From Micromonospora violae (GTDB lineage Bacteria > Actinomycetota > Actinomycetes > Mycobacteriales > Micromonosporaceae): a stretch of DNA of 64,000 nt. Below the pieces are notes generated by a model. That model did not search any database. It was not told where the DNA came from and saw only the letters and a list, made by a program, of their open reading frames with translations. Location of the stretch: assembly GCF_004217135.1 (NCBI RefSeq), contig NZ_SHKK01000001.1:186001-250000 (forward strand), given 5' to 3'. The position numbers and the translations under genes were made by a program. Position 1 is the stretch's first letter; each line of letters begins with the position of its first letter. Positions 7,951 through 16,920 of the stretch are shown one piece after another.

Positions 7951-10020
7951 TCAGGCCGGCAGACTCGCCGCGCCGGGCGGCAGGAACCGCTGGCCGGTGA
8001 CCCGCTCGGAGGTGCCGGTCCGGTCCAGGTACGGCGTGACGCCGCCCAGGTGGAACGGCCAACCGGCACCCAGGATCATGCACAGGTCGATGTCCTGCGC
8101 CTCGGCGACCACACCCTCGTCCAGCATCAGCCGGATCTCCTGCGCGAGCGCGTCGAGCGCGTTCTGGCGTACCTGCTCGGCGGTCAACGGCTGGTCACCC
8201 ACGACGAGCAGCGCGGCGACCTCCTCGTTGACCTGGTCGTCGACCACGATCGGCTGGCCCGAGTCGGCGATCCGCTTGAGGTTCTCGCTGACCCCGAACC
8301 GGTCCGGGTACGCGGCGTGCAGGGTGCCGCCCACGTGGTACGCGACGGCCGGCCCGACCAGTTGCAGCAGGGCGAGCGGGCGCATCGGCAGGCCCAGCGG
8401 GTCCAGTGCGCTGTTCGCCACGTCCAGCGGGGTGCCGGCGTCGACGGCGGCGAAGACGGTGCCCAGGAAGCGGGTGAGCAGCCGGTTCACCACGAACGCC
8501 GGGGCGTCCTTGACCAGCACGCTCGACTTCTTCAACTGCTTGCCCACGGCGAACGCGGTGGCCAGGGTGACGTCGTCGGTGCGCTCACCCCGGACGATCT
8601 CCAGCAGCGGCAGCACCGCCACCGGGTTGAAGAAGTGGAAGCCGACCACCCGCTCCGGGTGCTCCAACTCGGCTGCCATCTCGGTGATCGACAGCGAGCT
8701 GGTGTTGGTGGCGAGCACCGCCTCCGGAGAGACGACCTTCTCCAACTCGGCCCAGACCTGCTTCTTGACGCCCAGGTCCTCGAAGACCGCCTCGATGACG
8801 AAATCCGCGTCGGCGAAGGCGCTCTTGTCGACAGTGCCGCTGACCAGGCCGTACAGCTTTGCGGCGGTGCCCTTGTCCATCCGGCCCTTGGTGACGGCCT
8901 TCTCGATCTGGGTGTGCACGTAACCGACGCCCTTGTCCACCCGGGACTGGTCGAGGTCGGTCAGCACCACCGGCACCTGGAGGCGGCGGGCGAACAGCAG
9001 CGCCAGCTGGCTGGCCATCAGGCCCGCGCCGACGATGCCGACCTTGGTGATCGTCCGGGCCAGGCCCTTGTCGGGTGCGCCGGCCGGGCGCTTGGCCCGC
9101 CGCTGCACCAGGTCGAACGCGTACAGGCCGCTGCGCAGCTCCTCGGAGAAGATCAGGTCGGCCAGGGCCTCGTCCTCGGCGGCGGTGCCGGCGGCGAAGT
9201 CGCCGTCCTTCGCCGACTCCAACAGGTCGAGCGCCTTGTACGCGGCCGGGACCGCGCCGTGCAACCGCTGGTTGAGCGTCTCCCGGGCGAAGTAGAGCAC
9301 GCCCGCCCACATGTCCTTGTCGACAGCGGGGCGGGTCACGGTGACCTGACCCCGGACCACGTCGGCGGCCCACTCCAGAGACCGCTCCAGGAAGTCGGCC
9401 GGCTCCAACAGGATGTCCGCGATGCCCAGCTCGGCCGCCTGCTGCGGCTTGAGCATCTTGTTCTGCATCAGCGGGTTCTGGATGATCACCTGGGTCGCGG
9501 CAGGAATGCCGATCAGGTTCGGCAGCAGCTGGGTGCCACCCCAGCCGGGCACCAGACCCAGGGAGACCTCGGGCAGCGCGAGAGCCGCCGCGCCGCCGGA
9601 GAGCGTCCGGTAGTGGCAGTGCAGCGCCAGCTCCAGGCCCCCGCCCATCGCCGCGCCGTTGACGAACGCGAACGTGGGGACCGTGCTGTCCTTGAGCCGG
9701 GCGAAGACCCGGTGGCCGAGCCGGCCGATCTCCAACGCCTGCGCGCGGTCGGCGAGCTGCGGCAGGCCGACGATGTCCGCGCCCACGCAGAAGATGTACG
9801 GCTTGCCGGTGATGGCGATGAACGCCGGGTCCGCGGCGAGCGCGGCGGTGATCGCCTCGTCCAGGCTGGCCAGCCCACCAGGGCCGAAGGTGTTCGGCTT
9901 GGTGTGGTCGAGGCCGTTGTCCAGCGTGATCAGGGCGGCGGGCCGGTCCAGCCCCGGTACGTTCACCGCGCGCAGCAGCGCCCGGGTGACGACCTCGTTC
10001 GGTGCGGCGAGCGTGCTCAC
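7951..10020 (-). CDS. fadB: Fatty-acid oxidation multifunctional protein (enoyl-CoA hydratase / 3-hydroxyacyl-CoA dehydrogenase)
   Basis: A 689-residue trifunctional-type alpha subunit. The crotonase domain (about 20-230) has the oxyanion-hole region FCVGADIVGLP and the catalytic Glu stretch LPEVSLGLVPGWGGTQLLP. The 3-hydroxyacyl-CoA dehydrogenase domain starts at about 325 with the Rossmann motif VGIVGAGLMASQLA. It includes the catalytic His region GFHFFNPVAVLPLLE, and a repeated C-terminal helical domain follows. It hydrates trans-2-enoyl-CoA and oxidises L-3-hydroxyacyl-CoA in beta-oxidation. The GTG at 10020 overlaps the thiolase stop (GTGA), so it is translationally coupled; the longer ORF upstream is rejected. 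The Rossmann motif is GxGxxA rather than GxGxxG, common in this family. Confidence 0.93.
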   Translation of the reverse strand: MSTLAAPNEVVTRALLRAVNVPGLDRPAALITLDNGLDHTKPNTFGPGGLASLDEAITAALAADPAFIAITGKPYIFCVGADIVGLPQLADRAQALEIGRLGHRVFARLKDSTVPTFAFVNGAAMGGGLELALHCHYRTLSGGAAALALPEVSLGLVPGWGGTQLLPNLIGIPAATQVIIQNPLMQNKMLKPQQAAELGIADILLEPADFLERSLEWAADVVRGQVTVTRPAVDKDMWAGVLYFARETLNQRLHGAVPAAYKALDLLESAKDGDFAAGTAAEDEALADLIFSEELRSGLYAFDLVQRRAKRPAGAPDKGLARTITKVGIVGAGLMASQLALLFARRLQVPVVLTDLDQSRVDKGVGYVHTQIEKAVTKGRMDKGTAAKLYGLVSGTVDKSAFADADFVIEAVFEDLGVKKQVWAELEKVVSPEAVLATNTSSLSITEMAAELEHPERVVGFHFFNPVAVLPLLEIVRGERTDDVTLATAFAVGKQLKKSSVLVKDAPAFVVNRLLTRFLGTVFAAVDAGTPLDVANSALDPLGLPMRPLALLQLVGPAVAYHVGGTLHAAYPDRFGVSENLKRIADSGQPIVVDDQVNEEVAALLVVGDQPLTAEQVRQNALDALAQEIRLMLDEGVVAEAQDIDLCMILGAGWPFHLGGVTPYLDRTGTSERVTGQRFLPPGAASLPA

Positions 10021-11213
10021 TTGTTGCCCTCCGTCCAGTGCGGGTTCTCCCAGATGACCGTGCCGCCCATGCCGATGCCGATGCACATCGCGGTCAGGCC
10101 GTAGCGGACCTCGGGGTGCTCGGCGAACTGGCGGGCCAGCTGCGTCATCAGCCGTACGCCCGAGGAGGCCAGCGGGTGACCGATGGCGATCGCGCCGCCC
10201 CACGGGTTGACCCGCGCGTCGTCGTCGGCGATGCCGAAGTGGTCGAGGAAGGCGAGCACCTGCACGGCGAACGCCTCGTTCAGCTCGAACAGGCCGATGT
10301 CGTCGATGCTGAGCCCGGCGAGGCGAAGCGCCTTCTCCGTCGACGGAATCGGGCCGACGCCCATCACCTCCGGCTCGACGCCGACGAAGCCGAACGACAC
10401 CAGCCGCATGGCGACCGGCAGGCCCAGCTCGCGGGCGGTGGCCTCGTCGGCGAGCAGGCTCGCGGTGGCGCCGTCGTTCAGGCCGGCCGCGTTGCCCGCG
10501 GTGACCTTGCCGTGGGGGCGGAACGGGGTCTTGAGGGTGGCCAGCTTCTCCAGCGAGGTGTCCCGGGGGGCCTCGTCCACCGTGGCCAGGCCCCAGCCGC
10601 CGTCGGCGTCGCGGATGGACATCGGCACCAGGTCGTCCTGGAGCTTGCCGTTGGCGTACGCCTTGGCGGTCTTCTGCTGCGAGGCGAGCGCGAACGCGTC
10701 GGTGCGTGCCTTGGTGATGTGCGGGACCAGGTCGTGCAGGTTCTCCGCGGTGGCACCCATCACCAGCGCGGACGGGTCGACCAGCTTCTCGGCGATGATG
10801 CGCGGGTTGGGGTCGACGCCCTCACCCATCGGGTGGCGGCCCATGTGCTCGACGCCACCGGCGATGGCGATGTCGTACGCGCCCATGGCGATGCCGCTGG
10901 CCACGGTGGTGACCGCGGTCATCGCCCCCGCGCACATCCGGTCGATGGCGAAACCGGGAACGGTCTTCGGTAGCCCGGCCAGCAGGGCGGCGGTGCGGCC
11001 GATGGTGAGGCCCTGGTCGCCGATCTGGGTGGTGGCCGCGATGGCGACCTCTTCGACCCGCTCCGGGGGCAGCTGCGGGTTGCGACGCAGCAGTTCCCGG
11101 ATGCAGCGGATCACCAGGTCGTCGGCGCGGGTGTTGGCGTACATGCCACCCGCCTTGCCGAACGGGGTACGGACGCCGTCGACGAAGACGACGTCGCGAA
11201 CTTCACGGGGCAC
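10017..11213 (-). CDS. fadA: Acetyl-CoA C-acyltransferase (3-ketoacyl-CoA thiolase)
   Basis: A 398-residue thiolase, first gene of the fadAB operon. Nucleophile C94 lies in DRMCAGAMTA; the His base lies in NPWGGAIAIGHPLASSG and the second Cys in LTAMCIGIGMGG. NEAFA supplies the oxyanion region. It cleaves 3-ketoacyl-CoA with CoA, the last beta-oxidation step, and should complex with the downstream alpha subunit. The GTG start at 11213 follows a near-consensus AGGAGG. The nucleophile context (DRMCAGAM rather than the textbook NRFCSSG) is typical of actinobacterial FadA subfamilies. Confidence 0.94.
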   Translation of the reverse strand: MPREVRDVVFVDGVRTPFGKAGGMYANTRADDLVIRCIRELLRRNPQLPPERVEEVAIAATTQIGDQGLTIGRTAALLAGLPKTVPGFAIDRMCAGAMTAVTTVASGIAMGAYDIAIAGGVEHMGRHPMGEGVDPNPRIIAEKLVDPSALVMGATAENLHDLVPHITKARTDAFALASQQKTAKAYANGKLQDDLVPMSIRDADGGWGLATVDEAPRDTSLEKLATLKTPFRPHGKVTAGNAAGLNDGATASLLADEATARELGLPVAMRLVSFGFVGVEPEVMGVGPIPSTEKALRLAGLSIDDIGLFELNEAFAVQVLAFLDHFGIADDDARVNPWGGAIAIGHPLASSGVRLMTQLARQFAEHPEVRYGLTAMCIGIGMGGTVIWENPHWTEGNK

Positions 11214-11311
11214 TGGAGCCTCCTAGCCGAGGGGCACGTTCCCCCGAATGCTACTCGTCAGTAACCAACCCCGTCCCCACCCCCCGGCTGTGGCCCACCC
11301 CACACCCTGCC

Positions 11312-11378
11312 CCGGTTGATCATGAAGTTACTGCCGAGACATGTCGGCCGCGCTGGCACGAACTTCATGATCAACCGG
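11312..11378. repeat. Long palindrome (18-bp arms) in an intergenic spacer
   Basis: CCGGTTGATCATGAAGTT at 11312-11329 is the exact reverse complement of 11361-11378, with a 31-nt interior. It lies between the start of the thiolase operon and the end of the RNase D gene. It may act as an RNase D terminator, but the arms and GATCATG core are shared in part with the palindrome at 12801, pointing to a repeat family. Confidence 0.75.
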
Positions 11379-11398
11379 ATATGGGTGGGGTGGTTCGG

Positions 11399-12721
11399 TT
11401 AGGTGGTTGGTGGGGTTAGGGCTTTGGTCAGGTCGGGGGTCAGGAGGCCGATCTGCCACTCGCGGGCATTGAGGCCGCGCAGGGTCTCCGCGACCGACTC
11501 CTCGGTGATCTCCTCCGGTGGGGTCCACGCGAGCCGGCGGACCGAATCCGGAGTGATCAGGTTCTCCGGCGGAAGGTTGTGCTCACCGGCGATGCGGATC
11601 ACGACCTCCCGACAACGGGCCAGCCGACCGGCCGCCACCGGGTCCCGTTCGGCCCAGCGGTGCGGCGGGGGCGGGCCCTCCACGGCCGGCGAGACCGGCA
11701 GGGAGTCGTCCGGCAACTGCCGGGCGTCGTCGAGCGCGGCGAGCCAGGTGCGGGCCAGCCGACGGACCGACCGACCACCGAAACCGGGCAGGGTCAGCAG
11801 CGTCTTCTCGTCCTTCGGGTCCAGCTCGGCCGCGGCGATGATCGCCGAATCGGGCAACACCCGACCGGGCGCGGCGTCCCGCCGGGCCGCGATCTGGTCC
11901 CGGGCGTACCACATCGAGCGGACCCGGGCCTGAGCCCGCGCCCCCCGCAGCCGGTGGATGCCCGAGGTGCGCCGCCACGGTTCCGCGCGGACCCGCGGCG
12001 GGCGGGCCCCGGTGCGGACCAGTGCGGCGAACTCCTCCGCGGCCCAGGCCGACTTGCCCTGCCGGGTCAACTCGGCGTCGAGCGCGTCCCGCAGGTCGGT
12101 GAGCAGCTCCACGTCGAGGGCGGCGTACGTCAACCAGGACTCGGGCAGCGGTCGGCTCGACCAGTCGGCCGCCGAGTGGTGCTTCTCCAACGTGAACCCG
12201 AGCAGCTGTTCGGTGAGCGCGGCGAGTCCGACGCGCTCGAAGCCGGCCAACCGGGCCGCCAGCTCGGTGTCGAACAGCCGGCGCGGGCGCAACCCCACCT
12301 CGGCCAGGCAGGGCAGATCCTGGCTGGCCGCGTGGAGGACCCACTCGGCCTCGCCGATCACCGCGTCCAGCGCGCTGAGGTCGGGCAGGGGTAGCGGGTC
12401 GATCAGCGCCGTGCCCGCGCCGGCCCGGCGCAGTTGCACCAGGTACGCGCGTTGGCTGTAGCGGTAGCCGGAGGCCCGTTCGGCGTCCAGGGCGACCGGG
12501 CCGGTGCCCGCCGCGAAGCGGGCCACGACCTCGGCCAACTCGGCCGGAGCGGCCACCGGTTCGGGGGTGCCGTCACGCGGAGCGATCAGCGGAACGGGCC
12601 CACCGTCGGTCGGGTCGGCCCCCTCGCCCGCCGGCTGCGGCTGGGCCGACGGCGGGTGCTGGGGTGCGTTGCCCGGAAGTTCCTCGGTGGGCCGACGGTG
12701 CAGGGGTGGTTCGTCGGTCAC
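11399..12721 (-). CDS. rnd: Ribonuclease D-family 3'-5' exonuclease with HRDC domain
   Basis: A 440-residue protein. An unusual ~65-residue Pro-rich N-terminal extension precedes the DEDD exonuclease fold. Motif I is ALDAERASGY, motif II HAASQDLPCL and motif III YAALDVELLTDL with its catalytic Asp, at roughly 80-215. An HRDC helical domain follows at about 250-320 (MWYARDQIAARRDAAPGRVL, LPGFGGRSVRRL), then a second HRDC-like C-terminal region. RNase D trims tRNA and other stable RNA 3' ends. ATG at 12721. Its position beside DUF3000 and hemE is the usual actinobacterial arrangement. Confidence 0.9.
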   Translation of the reverse strand: MTDEPPLHRRPTEELPGNAPQHPPSAQPQPAGEGADPTDGGPVPLIAPRDGTPEPVAAPAELAEVVARFAAGTGPVALDAERASGYRYSQRAYLVQLRRAGAGTALIDPLPLPDLSALDAVIGEAEWVLHAASQDLPCLAEVGLRPRRLFDTELAARLAGFERVGLAALTEQLLGFTLEKHHSAADWSSRPLPESWLTYAALDVELLTDLRDALDAELTRQGKSAWAAEEFAALVRTGARPPRVRAEPWRRTSGIHRLRGARAQARVRSMWYARDQIAARRDAAPGRVLPDSAIIAAAELDPKDEKTLLTLPGFGGRSVRRLARTWLAALDDARQLPDDSLPVSPAVEGPPPPHRWAERDPVAAGRLARCREVVIRIAGEHNLPPENLITPDSVRRLAWTPPEEITEESVAETLRGLNAREWQIGLLTPDLTKALTPPTT

Positions 12722-12800
12722 CTGCCAACCCTAGTGCGCGCGGAGATCCGGCGTGTGCAGCCGGTCCGGCGTGTGTCGATCAGGTGTCCCGTCCCCACCC

Positions 12801-12877
12801 CGTCGATCATGCAGTTGTGGTGCCCCACAAATGCCGCACGAGCTCACATCTCGCCCACCACAACTCCATGATCGACG
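12801..12877. repeat. Long palindrome (22-bp arms, one mismatch)
   Basis: CGTCGATCATGCAGTTGTGGTG at 12801-12822 pairs with 12856-12877 with one mismatch. It shares the (G)T(C/T)GATCATG core with the palindrome at 11312. It lies between DUF3000 and RNase D, both on the minus strand, so a terminator for DUF3000 is possible; the length and AT-rich arms suggest a dispersed element. Confidence 0.7.
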
Positions 12878-12936
12878 CGGGAGAGGGCTGGGGCGACGCG
12901 CGAGAGGGCTGGGGCGACGCGGGAGAGGGCTGGGGG
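12874..12936. repeat. Three tandem 21-bp repeats
   Basis: Unit GACGCGGGAGAGGGCTGGGGC occurs at 12874-12894, 12895-12915 (one change) and 12916-12936 (one change), directly abutting the right arm of the palindrome and ending 10 bp before the DUF3000 stop. Length variation between strains is likely. Confidence 0.85.
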
Positions 12937-12946
12937 AGAGGGCGGG

Positions 12947-13519
12947 TCAGGCTGCGCCGGCTGGGCGGCGGTCGGAGAGGGCAGTGACGCCGGGTGGGGG
13001 CAGGCCGGCGGTGGAGGCGAGGAGCGCGCACCAGCCGAGCAGGTGTGGGGTCAGGTCGTCGTCGACCGGTGTCCAGGACGCGCGGATCTCGATGTCACCG
13101 ATGGTCGGCGGCCCGGCAAGATCGCCGAACCGGGTCGACATGGTCTGCGTCACCGTCCCGCCGATCGCCCGGTGGTCGGCGCCGTGGGCGTCCAACGCGT
13201 CGGTCAGCCACGTCCAGCCGACCCCGGGCAGCAGCGGGTCGGCGGCCAGGTCGACCTCCAACTCGGCGGTCACGTAGGTGACCAGCCGCAGGGTGCCCTG
13301 CCACGCCTCGTGCCCGACCGGGTTGTGCAGCAGGATCAGCCGGCCGGTCGCCACCTCGTCGTCGTCGCGCAGCACGGCCGCGGAGAGCGCGAACGCGTAC
13401 GGGGCCAGCCGCTGGGGGGCGCCGACCTCCTCCAGGGTGATCTCCGGCCGAGGGGCGGCCGACCGCAGCCCGGCGACCGCGCGGGCGAACGTCTCCGGGA
13501 GCGCGATCGGGGGGGCCAT
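12947..13519 (-). CDS. DUF3000 domain protein
   Basis: A 190-residue protein matching, by recall, the actinobacteria-specific DUF3000 family: [22 protein letters not shown] at the N-terminus, [16 protein letters not shown] in the middle, and [12 protein letters not shown] near the C-terminus. No enzymatic motif, signal peptide or membrane segment. It is widely conserved next to hemE, from which it diverges here by 137 bp, but has no assigned role. ATG at 13519. The family assignment is reliable; function is not known. Confidence 0.85.
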   Translation of the reverse strand: MAPPIALPETFARAVAGLRSAAPRPEITLEEVGAPQRLAPYAFALSAAVLRDDDEVATGRLILLHNPVGHEAWQGTLRLVTYVTAELEVDLAADPLLPGVGWTWLTDALDAHGADHRAIGGTVTQTMSTRFGDLAGPPTIGDIEIRASWTPVDDDLTPHLLGWCALLASTAGLPPPGVTALSDRRPAGAA

Positions 13520-13656
13520 GTCCGCAGCCTATGCCGCCGTCCGTCGCCCGCTTCGACGGCGCGCCGACGCTCATGAAGGGCGCCGGGCGTCCGGAACGGT
13601 GCCCTTCCTCTCACCCCCACCCGGTTGGGGGCGGCCGGCGTGGCACGATTGCGGCG

Positions 13657-14754
13657 ATGACCACGGACACCACGGGCACTGTCGCCCGAGACGGAGATTC
13701 CCGCCCCGGCGGACCAGCCGACTCGCCCTTCATCCGGGCGTGTCAACGTCGGCCCGTCCCGCACACCCCGGTCTGGTTCATGCGCCAGGCCGGCCGCTCG
13801 CTCCCGGAGTACCGGGAGATCCGGGCGAGCGTGCCGATGCTGGAGTCCTGCCGCCGACCCGAACTGGTCACCGAGATCACCCTCCAGCCGGTGCGCCGGC
13901 ACGGCGTGGACGCGGCCATCCTGTTCAGCGACATCGTGGTGCCCGTCGCCGCCGCCGGGATCGACCTGGACATCGTGCCGGGCACCGGTCCGGTGGTCGC
14001 CGAGCCGATCCGCACCGCCGCCGACGTGCAGCGGATCCGCCCGATCACCCGCGACGACGTCTGGTACGTGGACGAGGCCGTCCGGCAGTTGGTGGTCGAG
14101 CTGGGCGACACCCCGCTGATCGGGTTCGCCGGAGCGCCGTTCACGCTGGCCAGCTACCTGGTCGAGGGCGGGCCGTCGCGCACCCACGCGAAGACGAAGG
14201 CCCTGATGTACGGCGACCCGGAGCTGTGGCACGCGCTCTGTGCCCGGCTGGCCGAGGTGACGCTGGCCTTCCTGCGGGTGCAGATCGCGGCCGGGGTGTC
14301 CGCCGTGCAGCTCTTCGACTCGTGGGCCGGCGCGCTCTCCGAGGCCGACTACCGCCGTTTCGTGTTGCCGCACTCGACCGCCGTGCTGAGCGGCCTGGCC
14401 AACGCCGGGGTGCCCCGGATCCACTTCGGGGTGGGCACCGCCGAGCTGCTCGGCGCGATGGGCGAGGCCGGGGCGGACGTGGTCGGCGTCGACTGGCGTA
14501 CGCCGCTGGACGTGGCCACCGGCCGGATCGGCGCGGACAAGGCGGTGCAGGGCAACCTGGACCCGACCGTGCTGCTCGCGCCGTGGCCGGTCGTGGAGGC
14601 TGAGGTCCGTCGCATCCTGGAGCAGGGTCGCGCCGCGCCCGGGCACGTGTTCAACCTCGGCCACGGGGTGCTGCCGGAGATCGACCCGGACGTGCTGACC
14701 CGGGTGGTCGCGCTGGTGCACGAGCTTTCCAGCCGCCGGACCGACCAGGGCTGA
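13657..14754 (+). CDS. hemE: Uroporphyrinogen decarboxylase
   Basis: A 365-residue enzyme converting uroporphyrinogen III to coproporphyrinogen III. The signature [16 protein letters not shown] and a catalytic-pocket Asp in ILFSDIVVP are present, as are [22 protein letters not shown] and the C-terminal [14 protein letters not shown]. The N-terminal 24 residues before the core are extra and disordered-looking. ATG 13657 chosen because the family core begins at [15 protein letters not shown]; upstream sequence is shared with the divergent DUF3000 promoter region. It begins a haem run with hemY four to seven bp downstream. Confidence 0.96.
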   Translation: MTTDTTGTVARDGDSRPGGPADSPFIRACQRRPVPHTPVWFMRQAGRSLPEYREIRASVPMLESCRRPELVTEITLQPVRRHGVDAAILFSDIVVPVAAAGIDLDIVPGTGPVVAEPIRTAADVQRIRPITRDDVWYVDEAVRQLVVELGDTPLIGFAGAPFTLASYLVEGGPSRTHAKTKALMYGDPELWHALCARLAEVTLAFLRVQIAAGVSAVQLFDSWAGALSEADYRRFVLPHSTAVLSGLANAGVPRIHFGVGTAELLGAMGEAGADVVGVDWRTPLDVATGRIGADKAVQGNLDPTVLLAPWPVVEAEVRRILEQGRAAPGHVFNLGHGVLPEIDPDVLTRVVALVHELSSRRTDQG

Positions 14755-14761
14755 CACGGTG

Positions 14762-16171
14762 ATGCGGCAACCCTGGCGGGTGGCGGTGGTCGGCGGCGGG
14801 ATCGCCGGGCTGGCCGCCGCGGTCCGCCTGCGGGAGCGCGCACCGACCGGCACCGAGATCACGGTGTACGAGCAGTCCGGCGCGCTGGGCGGCAAGTTGC
14901 GCACCGGGGAGCTGGCCGGGCAGCCGGTGGAGTTGGGCGCGGAGTCGTTCCTGATGCGCGATCCGACCGGCGCCGAGAGCGCGGCGGTGGCGTTGATCCG
15001 CCGGCTCGGGCTGGCCGAGAAGATCGTGCACCCCACCGTGGGGCAGGCCGCGTTGGTGATCGACGGAGGGCTGCGCCCCATCCCGGGCGGCACCCTGGTG
15101 GGCGTACCCGGGGATCTGGATCGGGTGGCCACGGTCGCCCGCCCGTCCGCGGACGCCGACACCGACGGTGGTCGGCCGCTGGTCGGGCCCGACGCGGACG
15201 TCTCGGTGGGTGCGTTGGTCCGGTCCCGGTTCGGCGACGAGGTGGTCGAGCGGCTGGTCGACCCGATGCTGGGCGGCGTGTACGCGGGCCGCGCCGACGA
15301 TCTGTCCCTGGTCACGACGATGCCGGCGCTGGCCCGCACGGCCCGGGTGGAGCACACCCTGGTCGGTGCGGTGCGGGCCGCGCAGGCCGCCGCGCCGCGC
15401 GCGCCCGGCGCGCCGGTCTTTGGCACCCTGGTCGGCGGGCTGAGCACCCTGGTCGAGGCGGCGGTGGCGGCCAGCGGCGCGACGGTACGCCGCAACGCCG
15501 CTGTCCGCGAGGTGACCCGGACCGGCACCGGTTGGCGGCTCACGGTCGGCCCGACCCGCGACGCCGAGCTGGTCGACGTGGACGCCGTGGTGCTGGCGGT
15601 GCCGGCGCGACCGGCGGCGCGGCTGCTCAGCGACCCGGCGCCGGCAGCCGCCGCGGCCGTCGGTGAGCTGGACTACGCGAGCGTCGCGCTGGTCACCATG
15701 GCGTTGCCGCAGCCGCGGCTGCCCGAGCTGTCCGGCTTCCTGGTGCCGAGCACCGAGGGGCTGCTGATCAAGGCGGCGACCTTCTTCACCACCAAGTGGG
15801 GGCACCTGCGTCAGCCGGACGGGTTGGCCCTGGTGCGCGCCTCGGTGGGCCGGTACGGCGAGGAGGCGCACCTTCAGCGCCCCGACGCGGACCTGGCGGC
15901 CACCGTGCACCGGGAGCTGTCGGCGGTGCTCGGCACCCCGCTGCCCGCCGCCGTGGACGGGCACGTGCAGCGGTGGGGCGGTGCGCTGCCGCAGTACGCG
16001 CCGGGGCACACCGACCGGCTCGCCGCCGCGCGGGCGGCGTTGCGGGCCGCGCACCCCACCCTCGTCCTCGCCGGTGCCGGCTACGACGGCGTCGGCATTC
16101 CGGTCTGCGTCCGTTCCGGCGAGACGGCGGCCGAAGAGATCATCACAGCACTGGGAGGATCGGCGACATGA
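14762..16171 (+). CDS. hemY: Coproporphyrinogen III oxidase (HemY/CgoX type; formerly protoporphyrinogen oxidase)
   Basis: A 469-residue FAD-dependent oxidase. The FAD-binding Rossmann motif [17 protein letters not shown] begins at residue 5, followed by [14 protein letters not shown]. The C-terminal FAD contact is [24 protein letters not shown]. Actinobacterial members oxidise coproporphyrinogen III to coproporphyrin III in the coproporphyrin-dependent pathway, consistent with hemQ as the next gene. An in-frame GTG at 14759 is an alternative start one codon earlier. Its stop overlaps the hemQ start (ATGA), so expression is coupled. No membrane segment. Confidence 0.92.
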   Translation: MRQPWRVAVVGGGIAGLAAAVRLRERAPTGTEITVYEQSGALGGKLRTGELAGQPVELGAESFLMRDPTGAESAAVALIRRLGLAEKIVHPTVGQAALVIDGGLRPIPGGTLVGVPGDLDRVATVARPSADADTDGGRPLVGPDADVSVGALVRSRFGDEVVERLVDPMLGGVYAGRADDLSLVTTMPALARTARVEHTLVGAVRAAQAAAPRAPGAPVFGTLVGGLSTLVEAAVAASGATVRRNAAVREVTRTGTGWRLTVGPTRDAELVDVDAVVLAVPARPAARLLSDPAPAAAAAVGELDYASVALVTMALPQPRLPELSGFLVPSTEGLLIKAATFFTTKWGHLRQPDGLALVRASVGRYGEEAHLQRPDADLAATVHRELSAVLGTPLPAAVDGHVQRWGGALPQYAPGHTDRLAAARAALRAAHPTLVLAGAGYDGVGIPVCVRSGETAAEEIITALGGSAT

Positions 16172-16869
16172 CCGAGCAGACCAACGCGGCCCGGCTGCGG
16201 GAGCTGAACGAGAGCATCCGCTACACCATGTGGTCGGTGTTCCGGGCCAGCTCCCCGCTGCCGTCGCTGCGGGACAACGTCACCAGCGAGGTCGTGTCCC
16301 TCTTCGACGAGTTGGCCGGCAAGGACGTCGTGATCCGGGGCGTCTACGACCTCTCCGGGCTGCGCGCCGACGCGGACGTGATGATCTGGTGGCACTCCGC
16401 CTCCAGCGACGCCCTCCAGGACGCGTACCTGCGGTTCCGTCGTACCACCCTGGGTCGGGCGCTGACCCCGGTGTGGTCGCAGATGGCGCTGCACCGGCCG
16501 GCGGAGTTCAACAAGAGCCACATCCCGGCGTTCCTGGCCGGCGAGGAGGCCCGCCCGTACATCTGCGTCTACCCGTTCGTCCGTTCCTACGAGTGGTACC
16601 TGCTGCCCGACGCCGAGCGGCGCGAGATGCTGGCCGAGCACGGGAAGATGGCCCGCGGCTACCCGGACGTGCGGGCCAACACGGTCGCCTCGTTCGCGCT
16701 CGGCGACTACGAGTGGATGCTCGCCTTCGAGGCCGACGAGCTGCACCGGATCGTCGACCTGATGCGGGACCTGCGCGCCTCCGGCGCCCGCCGACACGTC
16801 CGCGAAGAGGTCCCGTTCTACACCGGCCGCCGCCGCTCGGTGGCCGAGATCGTCAACTGCCTGGTCTGA
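16168..16869 (+). CDS. hemQ: Coproheme decarboxylase (chlorite-dismutase family)
   Basis: A 233-residue HemQ that decarboxylates coproheme to protohaem using peroxide. Family marks include [21 protein letters not shown] and NKSHIPAF. The redox Tyr is probably in [14 protein letters not shown], and the proximal His region is [16 protein letters not shown]. Chlorite dismutases need a distal Arg not evident here, which supports HemQ over Cld. ATG 16168 overlaps the hemY stop. Together with hemE and hemY this is three of the steps from uroporphyrinogen to haem; the ferrochelatase is not in the window. Confidence 0.95.
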   Translation: MTEQTNAARLRELNESIRYTMWSVFRASSPLPSLRDNVTSEVVSLFDELAGKDVVIRGVYDLSGLRADADVMIWWHSASSDALQDAYLRFRRTTLGRALTPVWSQMALHRPAEFNKSHIPAFLAGEEARPYICVYPFVRSYEWYLLPDAERREMLAEHGKMARGYPDVRANTVASFALGDYEWMLAFEADELHRIVDLMRDLRASGARRHVREEVPFYTGRRRSVAEIVNCLV

Positions 16870-16879
16870 CGCCCGCCGG

Positions 16880-16913
16880 CCGGCGTCGCACCCCCGCCCG
16901 GGTGCGACGCCGG
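16880..16913. terminator. Bidirectional terminator between hemQ and the LPMO
   Basis: Perfect 14-bp stem CCGGCGTCGCACCC (16880-16893)/16900-16913 with a 6-nt loop, between convergent genes. Confidence 0.85.
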
Positions 16914-16920
16914 ACGGGGA

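Noticed and set aside
7759..10104. 781-residue + strand ORF antisense to fadB
   Set aside because: Arg/Gly/Gln-rich with no domain; fadB reading is unambiguous.
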